Assembly: GCA_013368445.1 (NCBI GenBank)
Contig: JAACJO010000001.1
Coordinates: 3,100,001 to 3,164,000, forward strand
Direction: 5' to 3'
DNA length: 64,000 nt
Origin: Leucocoprinus leucothites
Lineage: Eukaryota; Basidiomycota; Agaricomycetes; Agaricales; Agaricaceae
Shown here: piece by piece, positions 23,668-33,889 of the stretch
How positions within the stretch are numbered: the stretch's first letter is position 1
Layout of the letters: the number at the start of each line of letters is the position of its first letter
Notes under the pieces: model-generated
The model's input: only the letters and a program-made list of their open reading frames with translations
Told to the model about the DNA's origin: nothing
Database searches by the model: none
Translations under genes and position numbers: made by a program

Positions 23668-25360
23668 ATGGGTGTTCTCGATGTCGTTCCTGTGAGCGCG
23701 ATTTTTGGTTCCTCGAGGAGGCATTTGCGTGGAGATTGACTATGACGTCTTTGTTGGTTATCTTTTTAGACTGGTGTTTTGACCGGCGACGACGTTCGCA
23801 AGTTGTTCGATTATGCTAAGGAGAAACAAGTGAGTTTGTATTTTCTTGAGCACCTGAAATTTTTTAATTTTGCGTTTCTAGTTCGCCATTCCCGTGAGTG
23901 AAGGTCCACCGTCGGTTAAGATGAAGTTTTGACAGAAGGTGGATCATCGCGTTTTTAGGCTATCGTAAGTGCTTAGACATTGTTCATCGGTAAATCATAC
24001 TCAGTATGAGAGTGTAGAATGTGACTTCTACCTCGATCATCAATGCCGTTCTTGAGGCCGCCAGGTATTCTACATCTCGACGGTCAAGATGGTATTGAAT
24101 CTAACCCCCGGATCCAGAGACATCAAGTCCCCCATCATTATTCAGGTCTCCCAGGGTGGTGCTGCCTACTTTGCTGGAAAGGGCCTAGCCAACGACAAAC
24201 AGCAGGCATCTATCCTTGGTGCTGTTAGTGCTGCCCACCACACCCGTCTCATGGCCAAGGCCTACGGAGTGTAAGTTTTCTTGTCAATTTATCGCGATTA
24301 ATTGATACGCGAGATTAAAGCGATTAGATTCTGACCCTATTATCTGATAGGCCCGTCGTGATGCACTCCGATCACTGCGCGGAGAAACTCCTCCCCTGGT
24401 TTGATGGTATGCTCGCGGCTGACGAGGCATACTTCAAGGAGCACAATGAACCTCTTTTCTCCTCGCACATGCTTGATCTTTCGGAAGATCCTAAAGAGAA
24501 GAACATTGCCATCTGCGAGAAATATTTCAAGCGCATGGCTCCCATCGGTCTCTGGCTTGAGATGGAGATCGGTATCACTGGTGGTGAGGAGGACGGTGTC
24601 GACAATACCGGTGTCGACAAGGAGAGTCTGTACACCCAACCTCCTGATGTCTATGACGTGTACAAGACCCTCAACGCCATCAGCCCCAATTTCAGTATTG
24701 CAGCTGCTTTCGGAAACGTTCACGGTGTATATAAGCCCGGTAACGTTCGCCTGAGGCCCGAGCTGTTGGCCAAGCACCAGGAGTATGCTAAGGGTCAAAT
24801 TGGTGGTCCAAACGCTAAGCCTCTGTAAGTCTCAAAATGTTCCAAACGGGTAGACTTTTTCAACGATTCTTTCTGCGCTTAGGTACCTCGTCTTCCACGG
24901 TGGCTCCGGTTCTTCTCAGGATGAGATCAAGACCGCTGTGAATAACGGTGTGGTTAAGATGAACGTCGACACTGACACTCAATACGCATACCTCGTTGGT
25001 ATTCGGGTCAGTCCATTTCATTTCTGACTGCTCTCTGTATACTTTGACGCTGACTGCGGGCACGTTCGCCTACTTAGGACTTCGTCCAAAAGAAGAGCGG
25101 CTATCTTCAGTCTCAGGTCGGTAATCCTGAAGGGGCTGATAAACCCAACAAGAAGGTAATTCAATCCCTTTTTGTTGGATCTGTTATTGACATCATACAC
25201 CAAGTACTACGATCCTCGTGTCTGGGTACGCGAAGGTGAGAAGACACTCACAGAGCGTGTTAAAGTTGCCTGCACCGACCTTGGGAACGTCGGTGAGTAG
25301 TCAATCTAGCCGAGGTTGATCGTATTGATTGATCAGTAACTCCGCACAGACCGTCTTTGA
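23668..25360 (+). CDS. fba1: fructose-bisphosphate aldolase, class II
   Basis: This zinc-dependent glycolytic and gluconeogenic aldolase interconverts fructose 1,6-bisphosphate with dihydroxyacetone phosphate and glyceraldehyde 3-phosphate. Eleven exons read 23668-23691, 23770-23829, 23882-23893, 23959-23964, 24018-24064, 24118-24270, 24351-24824, 24883-25006, 25078-25155, 25205-25292 and 25350-25360. They total 358 codons plus stop, against 359 residues in yeast Fba1. Zinc-ligand and active-site regions are visible: VVMHSDHCAEKLLPW, FGNVHGVYKPGN and LVFHGGSGSSQ. MEIGITGGEEDGV, KMNVDTDTQYAY and DPRVWVREGEKT are also conserved. The end DLGNVDRL relies on a final 11-base exon; reading through its GTGAGT donor would end at 25300 instead. 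Two internal exons are only 12 and 6 bases. Confidence 0.97.
23882..23893 (+). other. 12-nt micro-exon of the aldolase gene
   Basis: It encodes Phe-Ala-Ile-Pro between a TTTCTAG acceptor and a GTGAGT donor. It forms the first half of the invariant FAIPAINVTSSS block of class II aldolases. Confidence 0.9.
23959..23964 (+). other. 6-nt micro-exon of the aldolase gene
   Basis: GCTATC encodes Ala-Ile between a TTTTTAG acceptor and a GTAAGT donor. It is needed to complete FAIP-AI-NVTSSS. The introns on either side are 65 and 53 bases. Confidence 0.9.
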
Positions 25361-26273
25361 ACATGGAGTGCAGAGTTTAGGCATATTAGAAGAAGAACAC
25401 ACAAAAAGGATATAACATATTCCATAGTTCGGCAACATGAGTAACTGTTATTGTCTACTGTTGATTGACAGTGCAGGGAATGTACTCTACTAAGCGGAGA
25501 TGCGTGACCTGAACGTACCGGATTGACTGATCCGTCGGCTCTTGCGCAGGTCGCAAGGAAACTTTGAAGACGAACTACTTTGAATGCTATCACTTAGTTT
25601 CGGAGTTTCGTCAGCCAGGTCATATGAATGACTTGTTAACTGATCGTCACAGATGCTCTGGCACAGACATGTTGTGCTCCTGTTGAACAGCCAACACATT
25701 CTCGACTCTTGGAGATTAAGAACGTCTCGCACGCTTAGCTGATCTTCTGAGCAAAAGTGGAATCATAGCCTACGGTAAGAGCAATTAATCACATTGGTGC
25801 CGTAAGACGCTAATAAGCTTGGCGGAGGCACTTTAAACCTCTCCCTAAATTTCAGGAAAGACTTGAACGGCTGACGCTCGTGCGTGTCGCTGTTAGATGG
25901 ATTGGCTCGTCCCAGCTTCTGTCGCTCTTCTTTGCATGAAGTCGTTCGTCAGATTTTGCTGCTAATTAAGCGAGATAAACTGCAGCCTGACGATCTCTCT
26001 GCTCGCATTCGAGAAGCCTTCGGGTTCTATGCTCCCCGTTCCGTGTATTCGGAAATCACATCCATTCAGGACTCCGAAGGAGCGACAGCCCATTCGCCTG
26101 TGTCTCTATTCAAGAAATTGGAGAATGTGCGTGATCTTGACTAGCTTTCCATGCTGCCGGGGACATATATATACCAGTGGTATATTCTAAGCCCCAGCAG
26201 CAACGCAGCCAGACTAATTCTCTCGAGCTCTTTCTCTTCTTCATTCGATTACACTCAATAATCCATCTATCCA
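25361..26273. other. intergenic region with one unassigned open frame
   Basis: An open stretch on the plus strand (about 25875-26144) encodes a hydrophilic sequence including IKRDKLQPDDLSARIREAF. It has no in-frame ATG after the preceding stop at 25872-25874, and I do not recognise it. It could be an exon of an unseen or decayed gene. A TATATATA element at about 26165-26174 lies some 100 bases before the next gene. Confidence 0.35.
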
Positions 26274-27301
26274 ATGGAGTCCACGATTTTCAACACTTCT
26301 TCTTACCTCTTTGGCGGCGCCCTATTGGCTCTCGTCGCCTTGGTCACCTATGATCGACTGCCGGTCATTCTCAAGGAAGTGACCACTCGAACGGAAGAAG
26401 CGAAGGTCGGCTAATGATATCCTAGACGTTTGTTTGAGTACTAACTGGATCTGTAGACCAGTATTCAGAGGAACATGCCGACAACTATCTCAACGCCTAC
26501 CAAGCCATTAACTCGGTATGAGCCTCTGCTACCACAATTTTTGATTTCACTCTGAATAATCTCGAATTCAGCGCTCAAGTTACTGAGATGTATCCTGAAG
26601 GCACCTGGCAGCGCACTGCATACGACGATTACGTTCGAGTCCTCCTTGACGAGGAACTCGTATTCCCTTGCATCTACGCTACCAAGGGATTTAAGGCCGA
26701 CAACCAGGTCTACGTTTTCATCGACTCTGACGACCTCTCCGATCCTCGCCACATTCGCGTTCTCGCTGATGGCCTCGCGGATTACCTTCCTAAAGCCCGC
26801 TCCTTGGGACCCAACACCTCCCTCGTTCTCCTTGCCAAGCAGAACCCCAATCCTCGTACAGTCGATGAGTACCAGACTCTATTCTGGAAGCTCCTTGATG
26901 GCTGTGCCAAGATCGACAAGAAGCCATGGCCCGCTAATATTCCAAAGGCCATTGATGACGCCAAATGGTGCTTCTGCTTTGGTGGAGAGCCATTTTTCAC
27001 TGTCATTCAGACTCCGGCACACCAACAGAGGAGGACTCGCTATGCGAAGGGCCTTACGATTGTCTTCCAGCCCAAGTGGATTTTCGACATTTTGTTCAGC
27101 TCGGATGCTAAACGTGCTTCGGCGTTGTCGAAGGTTCGGGCATTGTTGGCGAAGTATGACCCGATCCCTGTCAGCCCTGATTTGAAGAACTATGGAGAGC
27201 CTGATTCGAGGGAGTTTCAGCAGTATTTCTTGATGGATGAGAATGTGTCTGCGACGACGCCTTACAAGGAGCTGTCTGCTTCGACTGAACTCGGGGCATA
27301 G
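26274..27301 (+). CDS. YqcI/YcgG (GntA-like) haem-dependent oxygenase family protein
   Basis: The C-terminal 230 residues follow the YqcI/YcgG pattern: VFPCIYATKGFKADNQVYVF, then EYQTLFWKLLDGCAKIDKKP, WPANIPKAIDDAKWCFCFGG, FFTVIQTPAHQQRRTRY and TIVFQPKWIFDILF. In bacteria a member of this family (GntA) is a haem-dependent enzyme that hydroxylates a guanidino nitrogen. The fungal substrate is unknown. Three short exons precede the main one. Exon 1 encodes MESTIFNTSSYLFGG with a hydrophobic helix ALLALVALVTYDRLP, so the protein is probably anchored in a membrane by its N-terminus. Introns run about 26406-26456, then before the S-A-Q-V exon near 26570. The frame is complete to ELGA-stop. No biosynthetic partner is obvious next to it. 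Confidence 0.8.
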
Positions 27302-27981
27302 ATGTGAGTAGTTTGTTATTCATCAAAATTTCAACACTTGCTGATTTATGAATTCGGGTGGTAGGTATTATACATATATTAATTAAATTGGACGGACTTG
27401 TTATTTTTGAGCTATTCAACTAGAGTGGATTTACAACAACCTACACGGCCCAGTATCTATTCTCTTACAGCATAATCGATATGATTTGGTATCTCAAATT
27501 ATCCATCCATTGGCTGTTCTCTCGCGTCCGCCGAGCCGAACGTAATCAAACTCGAAGAATCTTACTTTTGGCCGGCACAAAGGACCAGATGAGATCTGGA
27601 GTTGGCTATGGCAGGTAAATTAGTGGACTTTGACAAAGAGTACTTCAAGTTGTGCGCCATGGAGCTTTGACTTGGATTATTATGGTCTGGCCAAGTCAAA
27701 CACTCTTGCTTCAACCCTCGGACTTCATGGAGCTCTGTTCAAGTCTTCTTCTGTTTTGAACGTTTTCAGTTATTCAAATTCGATGAAGTGCCTCGCATGA
27801 GGGACTTCATCGTCATTATGGTCTAGAGTCTGGGGCTCCGAGCGTCAATGAGCCCCGGAGAACTTAGAAGACCGTAATACGCGTTGACAGGGCGCTCTCA
27901 GTACAAGCGCTTAATTGGATTCACAGAGATACAATTACATTTGAATTACATTCAGTTCCCGATCCTTTTTCACCCAACTCT
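27302..27981. other. intergenic region
   Basis: This lies between the convergent ends of the YqcI/YcgG and HsbA-like genes. No gene, repeat or RNA is recognised. Confidence 0.5.
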
Positions 27982-28588
27982 CTACTGATACACGGCCAAC
28001 ACTTTCTTGATGGAATCTTCAAACTCCTTCTTGGTTGCCTTTCCCTCCGCCAGCAACTCAGCCTGTGGAAGGAATTAGTCCGAAATGACGAGTGTATGTG
28101 CGTCACGTACGGGTGCGGCATCAATGAGAGGGTTTGCAACCGACAGCATAGCATCATACGTCAATTTCAGATCTTGAGCGAGGAGAGCACTGATGTTCCC
28201 AACGGGGAGGGCATCAATGTACGGTTTCTTCTTGATGGCATTGTCCAAGACAGTGTTCCACGATTTCTGAAGCTCCTTGATCACCTGAAGAGCTGTGTTT
28301 CCATCGGCGACAGAAACGGGACGTTGAACGTTCTGTCGCAATAGGTGTCAGTGAACGATTAAGTCAGATTATTTCTATGAGGTACTGGAAGCTAAAGCTT
28401 ACAATAGCATAGGGCTTCATCTTCTCGATCGCATCCTTGACTGCAAGGGCCTCGTTATGTATTTTCAGCGCCTTGTCGGGACCGTCAGTGGGCTGGAAGC
28501 TGGAAACGCTCGATACGAGCGTAGCAACTTTGGGCTTGAATAACTCGACTTGGGAGAGGCAATCTTGGACAGAGACTTTAACTGACAT
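27982..28588 (-). CDS. HsbA-like protein (hydrophobic surface binding protein A family)
   Basis: This is a small helical protein of about 163 residues in three exons. The start MSVKVSVQDCLSQVELFKPK is at 28588. Exon 2 begins NVQRPVSVADGNTALQVIKE, and exon 3 encodes AELLAEGKATKKEFEDSIKK with VLAVYQ-stop at 27982-27984. Heptad-like hydrophobic spacing and the ALxVxDAIxxM arrangement resemble HsbA and cell-wall galactomannoprotein domains, which in moulds are secreted and bind hydrophobic surfaces. Here no N-terminal signal peptide is visible, which is unusual. Either an upstream exon is missing or the protein is intracellular. A TATA-like element lies near 28710 on the minus strand. Confidence 0.6.
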
Positions 28589-29143
28589 TGTCGTGATGTG
28601 TGAGAGTGGCTTAGAGAGAAGAGATTAGGAGCTGAGTGTTGCTATAAGTACTTAGATGGCCCTTGAGAATCGGCTGAATGTACCTGTTTAGCGAGCTTAG
28701 GCTTTGAGCTTTATATGCGTGAAGCGAAGTAGAGTATATTGATAACTTATCATAAGCCAATGAACTCTTGTGTTTACCAAGAAATTTGGCTCGATCATCC
28801 ATGTGAAAACCTCATTGGGTAACGATCTTCTTGTTCTTGGTATGTAGCATGAGAGCGTGGCGTTTGCCTGTCAAGATATGAGTTGCTGGAGTGATGGAGA
28901 CGATTTCAACTGGAAAGAGTTGGTAACATGATCTGTTTATTCGGTTCAGGACGATATTATTCGGACTCAAGTAGTCTTCCGCAGTATAGCCTTATTGAAC
29001 GAGCCGTCATCAGATTATGAGAGTTGGTGCCTCAGAAAATATCCCGACGCCATCTGATAGCCTCGGTAGACCTCTCTCGTGCATTTCTTTTTCTGATGTC
29101 GGATGTCACGGTCTTGCATTCGCAGATGACTCAAGAAGCGAGA
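28589..29143. other. intergenic region
   Basis: This is the upstream region of the HsbA-like gene and the downstream side of the tRNA gene. No other feature is recognised. Confidence 0.45.
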
Positions 29144-29150
29144 TAAAAAA
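29144..29150 (-). terminator. RNA polymerase III terminator of tRNA-Ser
   Basis: Seven thymidines on the minus strand begin five bases after the tRNA discriminator base. This is the usual pol III termination signal. Confidence 0.8.
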
Positions 29151-29154
29151 AGGT

Positions 29155-29249
29155 CGTCACCTGAGCGATTCGAACACTCGCGGTCAAAGACCAACCGCTT
29201 GCAGCTACTGGGTAGCAGGCGATCCCGTTAACCACTCCGGCAAAGTGAC
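29155..29249 (-). tRNA. tRNA-Ser(GCT) with a 13-nt intron
   Basis: On the minus strand the acceptor arms GTCACTT and AGGTGAC pair over seven positions. A D-arm CCG/CGG, an anticodon stem ATCGC/GCGGT, a class II long variable arm GGTC/GACC and a T-arm GAGTG/CGCTC with loop TTCGAAT follow in order. The discriminator is G, as in serine tRNAs. The anticodon loop reads CT-GCT-A, then 13 extra bases (CCCAGTAGCTGCA), then A. That is an intron at the canonical position between 37 and 38. The anticodon GCT decodes AGC and AGT. Confidence 0.9.
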
Positions 29250-29273
29250 TTGTCAAATAAATGGCGATTGTCG

Positions 29274-29284
29274 CAGTATATAAA
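29274..29284 (+). promoter_or_regulatory. TATA box of the coilin-like gene
   Basis: TATATAAA lies about 80 bases before the coilin-like ATG and only about 25-30 bases upstream of the 5' end of the divergently transcribed tRNA-Ser gene. It could serve both. Confidence 0.4.
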
Positions 29285-29356
29285 CGCCCAGATTTTCACA
29301 CGCTAGGCCATCATAGACCAATTCAAAATATCGCCCTACGCAGACACCTATGATAG

Positions 29357-31293
29357 ATGCGCCTCCGCCTCCAAACTTTTCCTCCCCTCCCCGACCTCAA
29401 AGCCTGGTTCGTCCCAGAGGAACACCGAAACCCAAACTCAATTGGTGAACTCAAAAGCTTTTTATGCTCAGGCATCACTGTCCTGAAGGAGGCTGGTGTT
29501 GCTCCTGGAGATATTCAGCTCCTTCTGGATGACTTTGAACTTTTGAATGAGAGTTCATTCACTGCTGCTCTTAGGGATGGTGATCTACTTTACTTAAAAA
29601 CCTCCTTTTCTTATACAAACAGAGTGAAAACCGAGGGGGGAGAGATTCAAGGTGTGTTTCGATATTTGTTTCTTCTGACGGACAACCAACCCGTTTTCTT
29701 TCCAAAAACAGAACCATTGCTTTCAAGGAAGCGAAAACGCCCTCAAAAACCAAACAAGGCAAGCAAGAAGCAAAAGAATCAGAAAACGAGAAAAAATGAG
29801 GAGTCGGAATCTGAGAGTGACAGTTCATCGACCTCGAGTTCCTCATCCTCTAACTCATCCTCTTCATCATCATCCTCGTCGGCATCGTCCTCTTCTTCAT
29901 CGTCATCGTCATCGTCATCCTCAAGCTCTGAAGAATCAGACCCCTCGTCCTCGTCTTCCTCATCTCCACCCTTGTCACAACCGTCCAAACCTTCGAAGAA
30001 GCCTTCCCTTCCCCGAGCCCCCCAGAACATCCCCACATCCACCCTACCGACCAATAAGGTAAAACCCGCTCCTGAAGGACCTTTTGTTCCCCCCGGTTAT
30101 GGAAAGGCGACAACACACGCCCGAAATCTACGGCGGAAACGTCTACGCGCAGCACAGGACCTGCAACGTGCGCAGTCAATCTTGAGTCAAGCACAGGCCT
30201 CGACGATACCCCCTCATACCATATCACCGACTAATGCTCTCCCACTTGGCGAAAAAGCTAGTTCCCAGTCACCCGTAAATTCTACCAGGGGCAAGGGCAA
30301 AGAGAAGGACACGGCGACGGACATGGATGAAGGGGTGGCAGAGTACGAGGTGGAAGAGAGACAGGAAGTCATGATGGCCTCACTAGGAAATAAAAACAAG
30401 AAGAAAGGCTACAAGCAGTTTTTAATGGCACCTGTACCGAAGAAGATCGTGTATACAGAAGACGGTCAACCGGTCGTTTCTTCTTTGGCCTCAGTCTCGG
30501 CTTTAGTGTCACCGCCCATTACCCAGCCCTCGATGTCCCATCCGACAATATTAGTGACTGCTCTATCTGCTTCTTCAGAGGCTCAAAAACCACGACCTCG
30601 CCTAATACCACCATCCGAGATCCAAGAACGTGGAGAACTTCCCCCGAACATGTTTGTTACCAGCGTGGACGTTGAAGCTGGTCTCGGGAGCTCGAATCGC
30701 AAGAAGAAGAAGAGGAAGAGTCGAGGCAACGAGGCGGATTTCTCGTACGACCATACCGAGCCATACATCGACGAAAGCGGGTACCAAGCTGAAGAAGACA
30801 TAACGCTAGCATACGGTGATGAAACAAAAGAAGAGGTCGCAAGTGATAACACGCATCCTGCCCCGGAGACACGGTCGGCAAACTCAATATTTGACTGGAG
30901 CCAAGCCGAGAAACTTTTTGAGAACGCTACGAAAATTTCCCAGGTCAATGATTTGAGGATTGGGCAGATTGTCGGTTGGAGGGTTCGTCCACAGTTTCCT
31001 CTCGAGTCCTTCCATGTCACTTATTCATTTATATAATATAGAATCTCGAACTCAATCCACAGACCTTTAGGCCAGAAATTCTCCTCATTGCCGCAAAAGT
31101 TATCGACTATTCGGACGGGGTGTCAGCTAAAACCCAACGTCTTGTCAGACCCATTGACCCTGACTCTGGGTGTTCCGGATTTCTCGCACCCGTTGACCAT
31201 GACGAAGACCCAGGAGAAGTAGAAGGTGAAGTGGAGGAGCATCAGTGGGGCGATATTCTGATATCTGATTGGCGAGTTTTGCAACTCCCTTGA
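29357..31293 (+). CDS. coilin-like protein (Cajal body scaffold family)
   Basis: The N-terminal 80 residues fit the coilin ubiquitin-like domain: MRLRLQTFPPLPDLKAW, then LLLDDFELLNESSF and LRDGDLLYLK. After a likely intron (about 29651-29709) comes a basic patch (SRKRKRPQKPNKASKKQK). A long serine tract mixed with acid residues follows (about 29800-29960), then a basic disordered middle. The C-terminal part is spliced at a GTTCGT donor near 30983 to an exon starting NLELNPQTFRPEILLIAAKV. It ends WGDILISDWRVLQLP-stop at 31291-31293 and resembles the coilin Tudor-like domain (RIGQIVGWR just before the junction). In animals and plants coilin organises Cajal bodies for snRNP maturation. Low-complexity middle parts are not informative. 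Confidence 0.68.
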
Positions 31294-32414
31294 CATCCCC
31301 GATACCTACCACCATTTTTGGCCCGTCACGATTCCGCTATTATTCTACATGTCTTCGACACAGTTAACGAGCGAGCTTTGATGTTTCCACTTGATGCGCA
31401 TCTAAATAAATACAGAATGCTTTGACCATGCAGCCCTTTGATAAACTTCGTGGACGACTCCTCCCCTCAAGAAACACGAAGGGTGTTGTCTCTGTGGACT
31501 ATTCTGTGGATAACGTACTACCTGAATGAGGACGATTACCCGCTCTTGACATTGATCCATACAGGTGACCATGTCACTCGTGAGATAGTCCACTAGTAAG
31601 TTGAATTCCACCATATGCCTGTTCAACAACAATAGGACTCCTGACCATCTCTAGAATCACAGTTCTTGCTCGTGGTCGTCTCTGTCGGACCGTATGTGTC
31701 ATGTATCGGGCACACTGGGTTCCCTCTGTGAAAAAAAAAAAAAAAGATGTTATGACTGTGCGCCATCGAGCATGTGTACAAGACGGCACATGATTATACC
31801 CTACTGCTGATGGCGGTCTAAACCCTGTCAGCAGCAACCATTACTACTTCCCCACACAGTACTTCTGCTTCTCCCAAACACTCTTCGTCATAGCAAATCC
31901 CGGCTGCCGGCTAGCTTGTTTCCCGAAACCCACCCTCACTATTTCGCTTCCCGGCTCTGGAACCAGTTCCCTTCTCATTATTACCCCACGGCAACACTCC
32001 GTGCTCCTGATCAAGCGGCCCCCTCGAATAGGAAGGAGTGCGCATATCCGTCCTCATGGATCTCGATTTCATCTGCAAACTAGCTATCGTTGCACCATGG
32101 TTACAACCAAATCAATGGAAGGGAATGAGAGCGCTCAAGTCAGTATTTGGAAGTGGTCTCTCTAGACTTGAGCCCTGTTATTAAATGTCCCGAGGGCTTC
32201 TCTTTGCGAGTGCGTATACCACATACTTTCCTAACTCTAAAATGGAACCACTATCTAATCTTCAACTGCGCAGTGAACTCGTTAACGGTGTTGAATGGAC
32301 GAGGCTAGTCAATGTGAGTAATGCCAATGAAAGATTTTGTAAAGTGAATCTGACATGCCTTCAGTACAGCGTTGGTGTGTTAGACTCTGAAATGACCCAA
32401 GTGCGCCTCTAATA
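31294..32414. other. intergenic region
   Basis: No gene is recognised. An A-rich run at about 31732-31745 is the only low-complexity feature. Confidence 0.45.
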
Positions 32415-33889
32415 ATGTCCCCATCTTCGCCAGTTGCTTCGACAACGATCGCGGTAATTCTACTACTGTTCTTTCTCTCTCCAGTCCTCATAGCCGGAAT
32501 TTCACTCAGGTTCTCGATTGGATCCTGACCTTCGATCTGGAGGTTTCTCTTATCTGGAAATCGCGTTGGAGCACTACCAAGGTCCTGTACTTTCTGGCCC
32601 GGTATTTACCTTTCGTTGACTGTGCTCTTGGGCTATATCGTGAGCGTTTGTAGAATCAATATCTCATAGGCTTTTGACTGATCTATTGCAGATCAATTTA
32701 GTTCCACCCTCCCAGCGGGGAGCTGCCAAAGACTATATGAAGCCCAAGCGTGTATGTCGCAGAGATTGTGACTATTGTGCTGATTGGCTTACTGTGGGCT
32801 GCATCGAACAGGGCTATTTGGAGCTGGCGCAGCTTTGGTGGAGTGTACGTCCTCCAACACGGGGCAGGAATTCCTGTTCATGGTCAGCGTTCACAGTGAT
32901 CTTCACCCTTCGGACTTGGGCCGTCTGGGGTAAAGGGAAGAGATTTACATACATTCTCCTCGCGATCTTTTGTGCGATGTGGTCCGCTGTTTTTGTGATT
33001 GACCACTTTTATCTCAAGGCTACAAGTCGTTAGTATCACGTTTAGGGTATTATGGGTGCACTGGGGCTCAACGTCTCTATTCGCAGATACGACTTCCCCC
33101 ATACCCCAGTTTATTGGATGTGTGATGTCGGTGTCAAGTTCTATTCTTTCAGCAGATTATGTTTTATTAATGCTTTATGACGCATGTAAGTATGTATTCA
33201 ACCATCAGCTATTCAGTGCGGTCTTACAATCGAGGCAGGTTTACTGTCACTGATGATTATTCGTGGCGTTTCAGCCTGTATGCCAGAACTTCCACTTGCC
33301 TGTGGCATAAGTATACTGATGACTGTTTAAATTTTTGCGGTCCTCTCAGTCCGTTGTGGAGGGGATGCACACTTGATGCGCGTCGTCTATAGCGACGGTG
33401 AGGATTCCGATGGTAGCTCCGATTAGCTGCATGTTCAATGAATGTGGGGTTTCACAGGCATTATCTATTATATCTACGTCTGGAGTGCGTCTACTGGCAA
33501 TCGGTACTGAGGATGACGCTTATTGTGGAATTCCTTGTAGTACTCTCTCTTCTGAATGTTTTCGTGATAACGAAACTACCGGTACGTTGGCGTTTCCCTG
33601 CAGTTTTAGGTGATTTAATCAGTCTTCCTGTGGTCAGATTGAGCTCCAGACTCTCATGATGCTGTACGTACTGCATTTGGAGCCCCTCGCCTCACCCTTA
33701 ATATGAAACTAACGATGACATACTATAAAAAGGATGGCGCGTGTAATCCACGCGGTGCTGGCATGCAGGGTTGTCCTGCATATCCGAGAGCAAGCCCAGG
33801 TTCAGCAGCAAGGGGGCTTACAGCGACAAGGCTTGACGTACGCTAGTACAACTTGGTTAGCTCGTGGAGGGGAGATTGAAATGGCATGA
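32415..33889 (+). CDS. DUF6533-family membrane protein, paralogue 1 (possibly damaged)
   Basis: This is a multi-pass membrane protein of the basidiomycete DUF6533 type, function unknown. The start MSPSSPVASTTIA at 32415 is spliced to the family N-terminal motif VLDWILTFDLEVSLIWKSRW and VLYFLARYLPFVD. Later pieces are TLRTWAVWGKGKRFTYILL, FIGCVMSVSSSILSADYVLL, MIIRGVSAC, GGDAHLMRVVYSDG and MARVIHAVLACRVVLHIREQ. The frame ends EIEMA-stop at 33887-33889. The middle part around 32700-32880 could not be joined into a clean frame and may contain a frameshift relative to paralogue 2. The same blocks occur in the same order in paralogue 2. Confidence 0.55.

Noticed and set aside
29779..30054. Minus-strand frame very rich in Asp and Glu
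   Set aside because: It is the reverse complement of the coilin-like gene's serine tract and not a separate gene.
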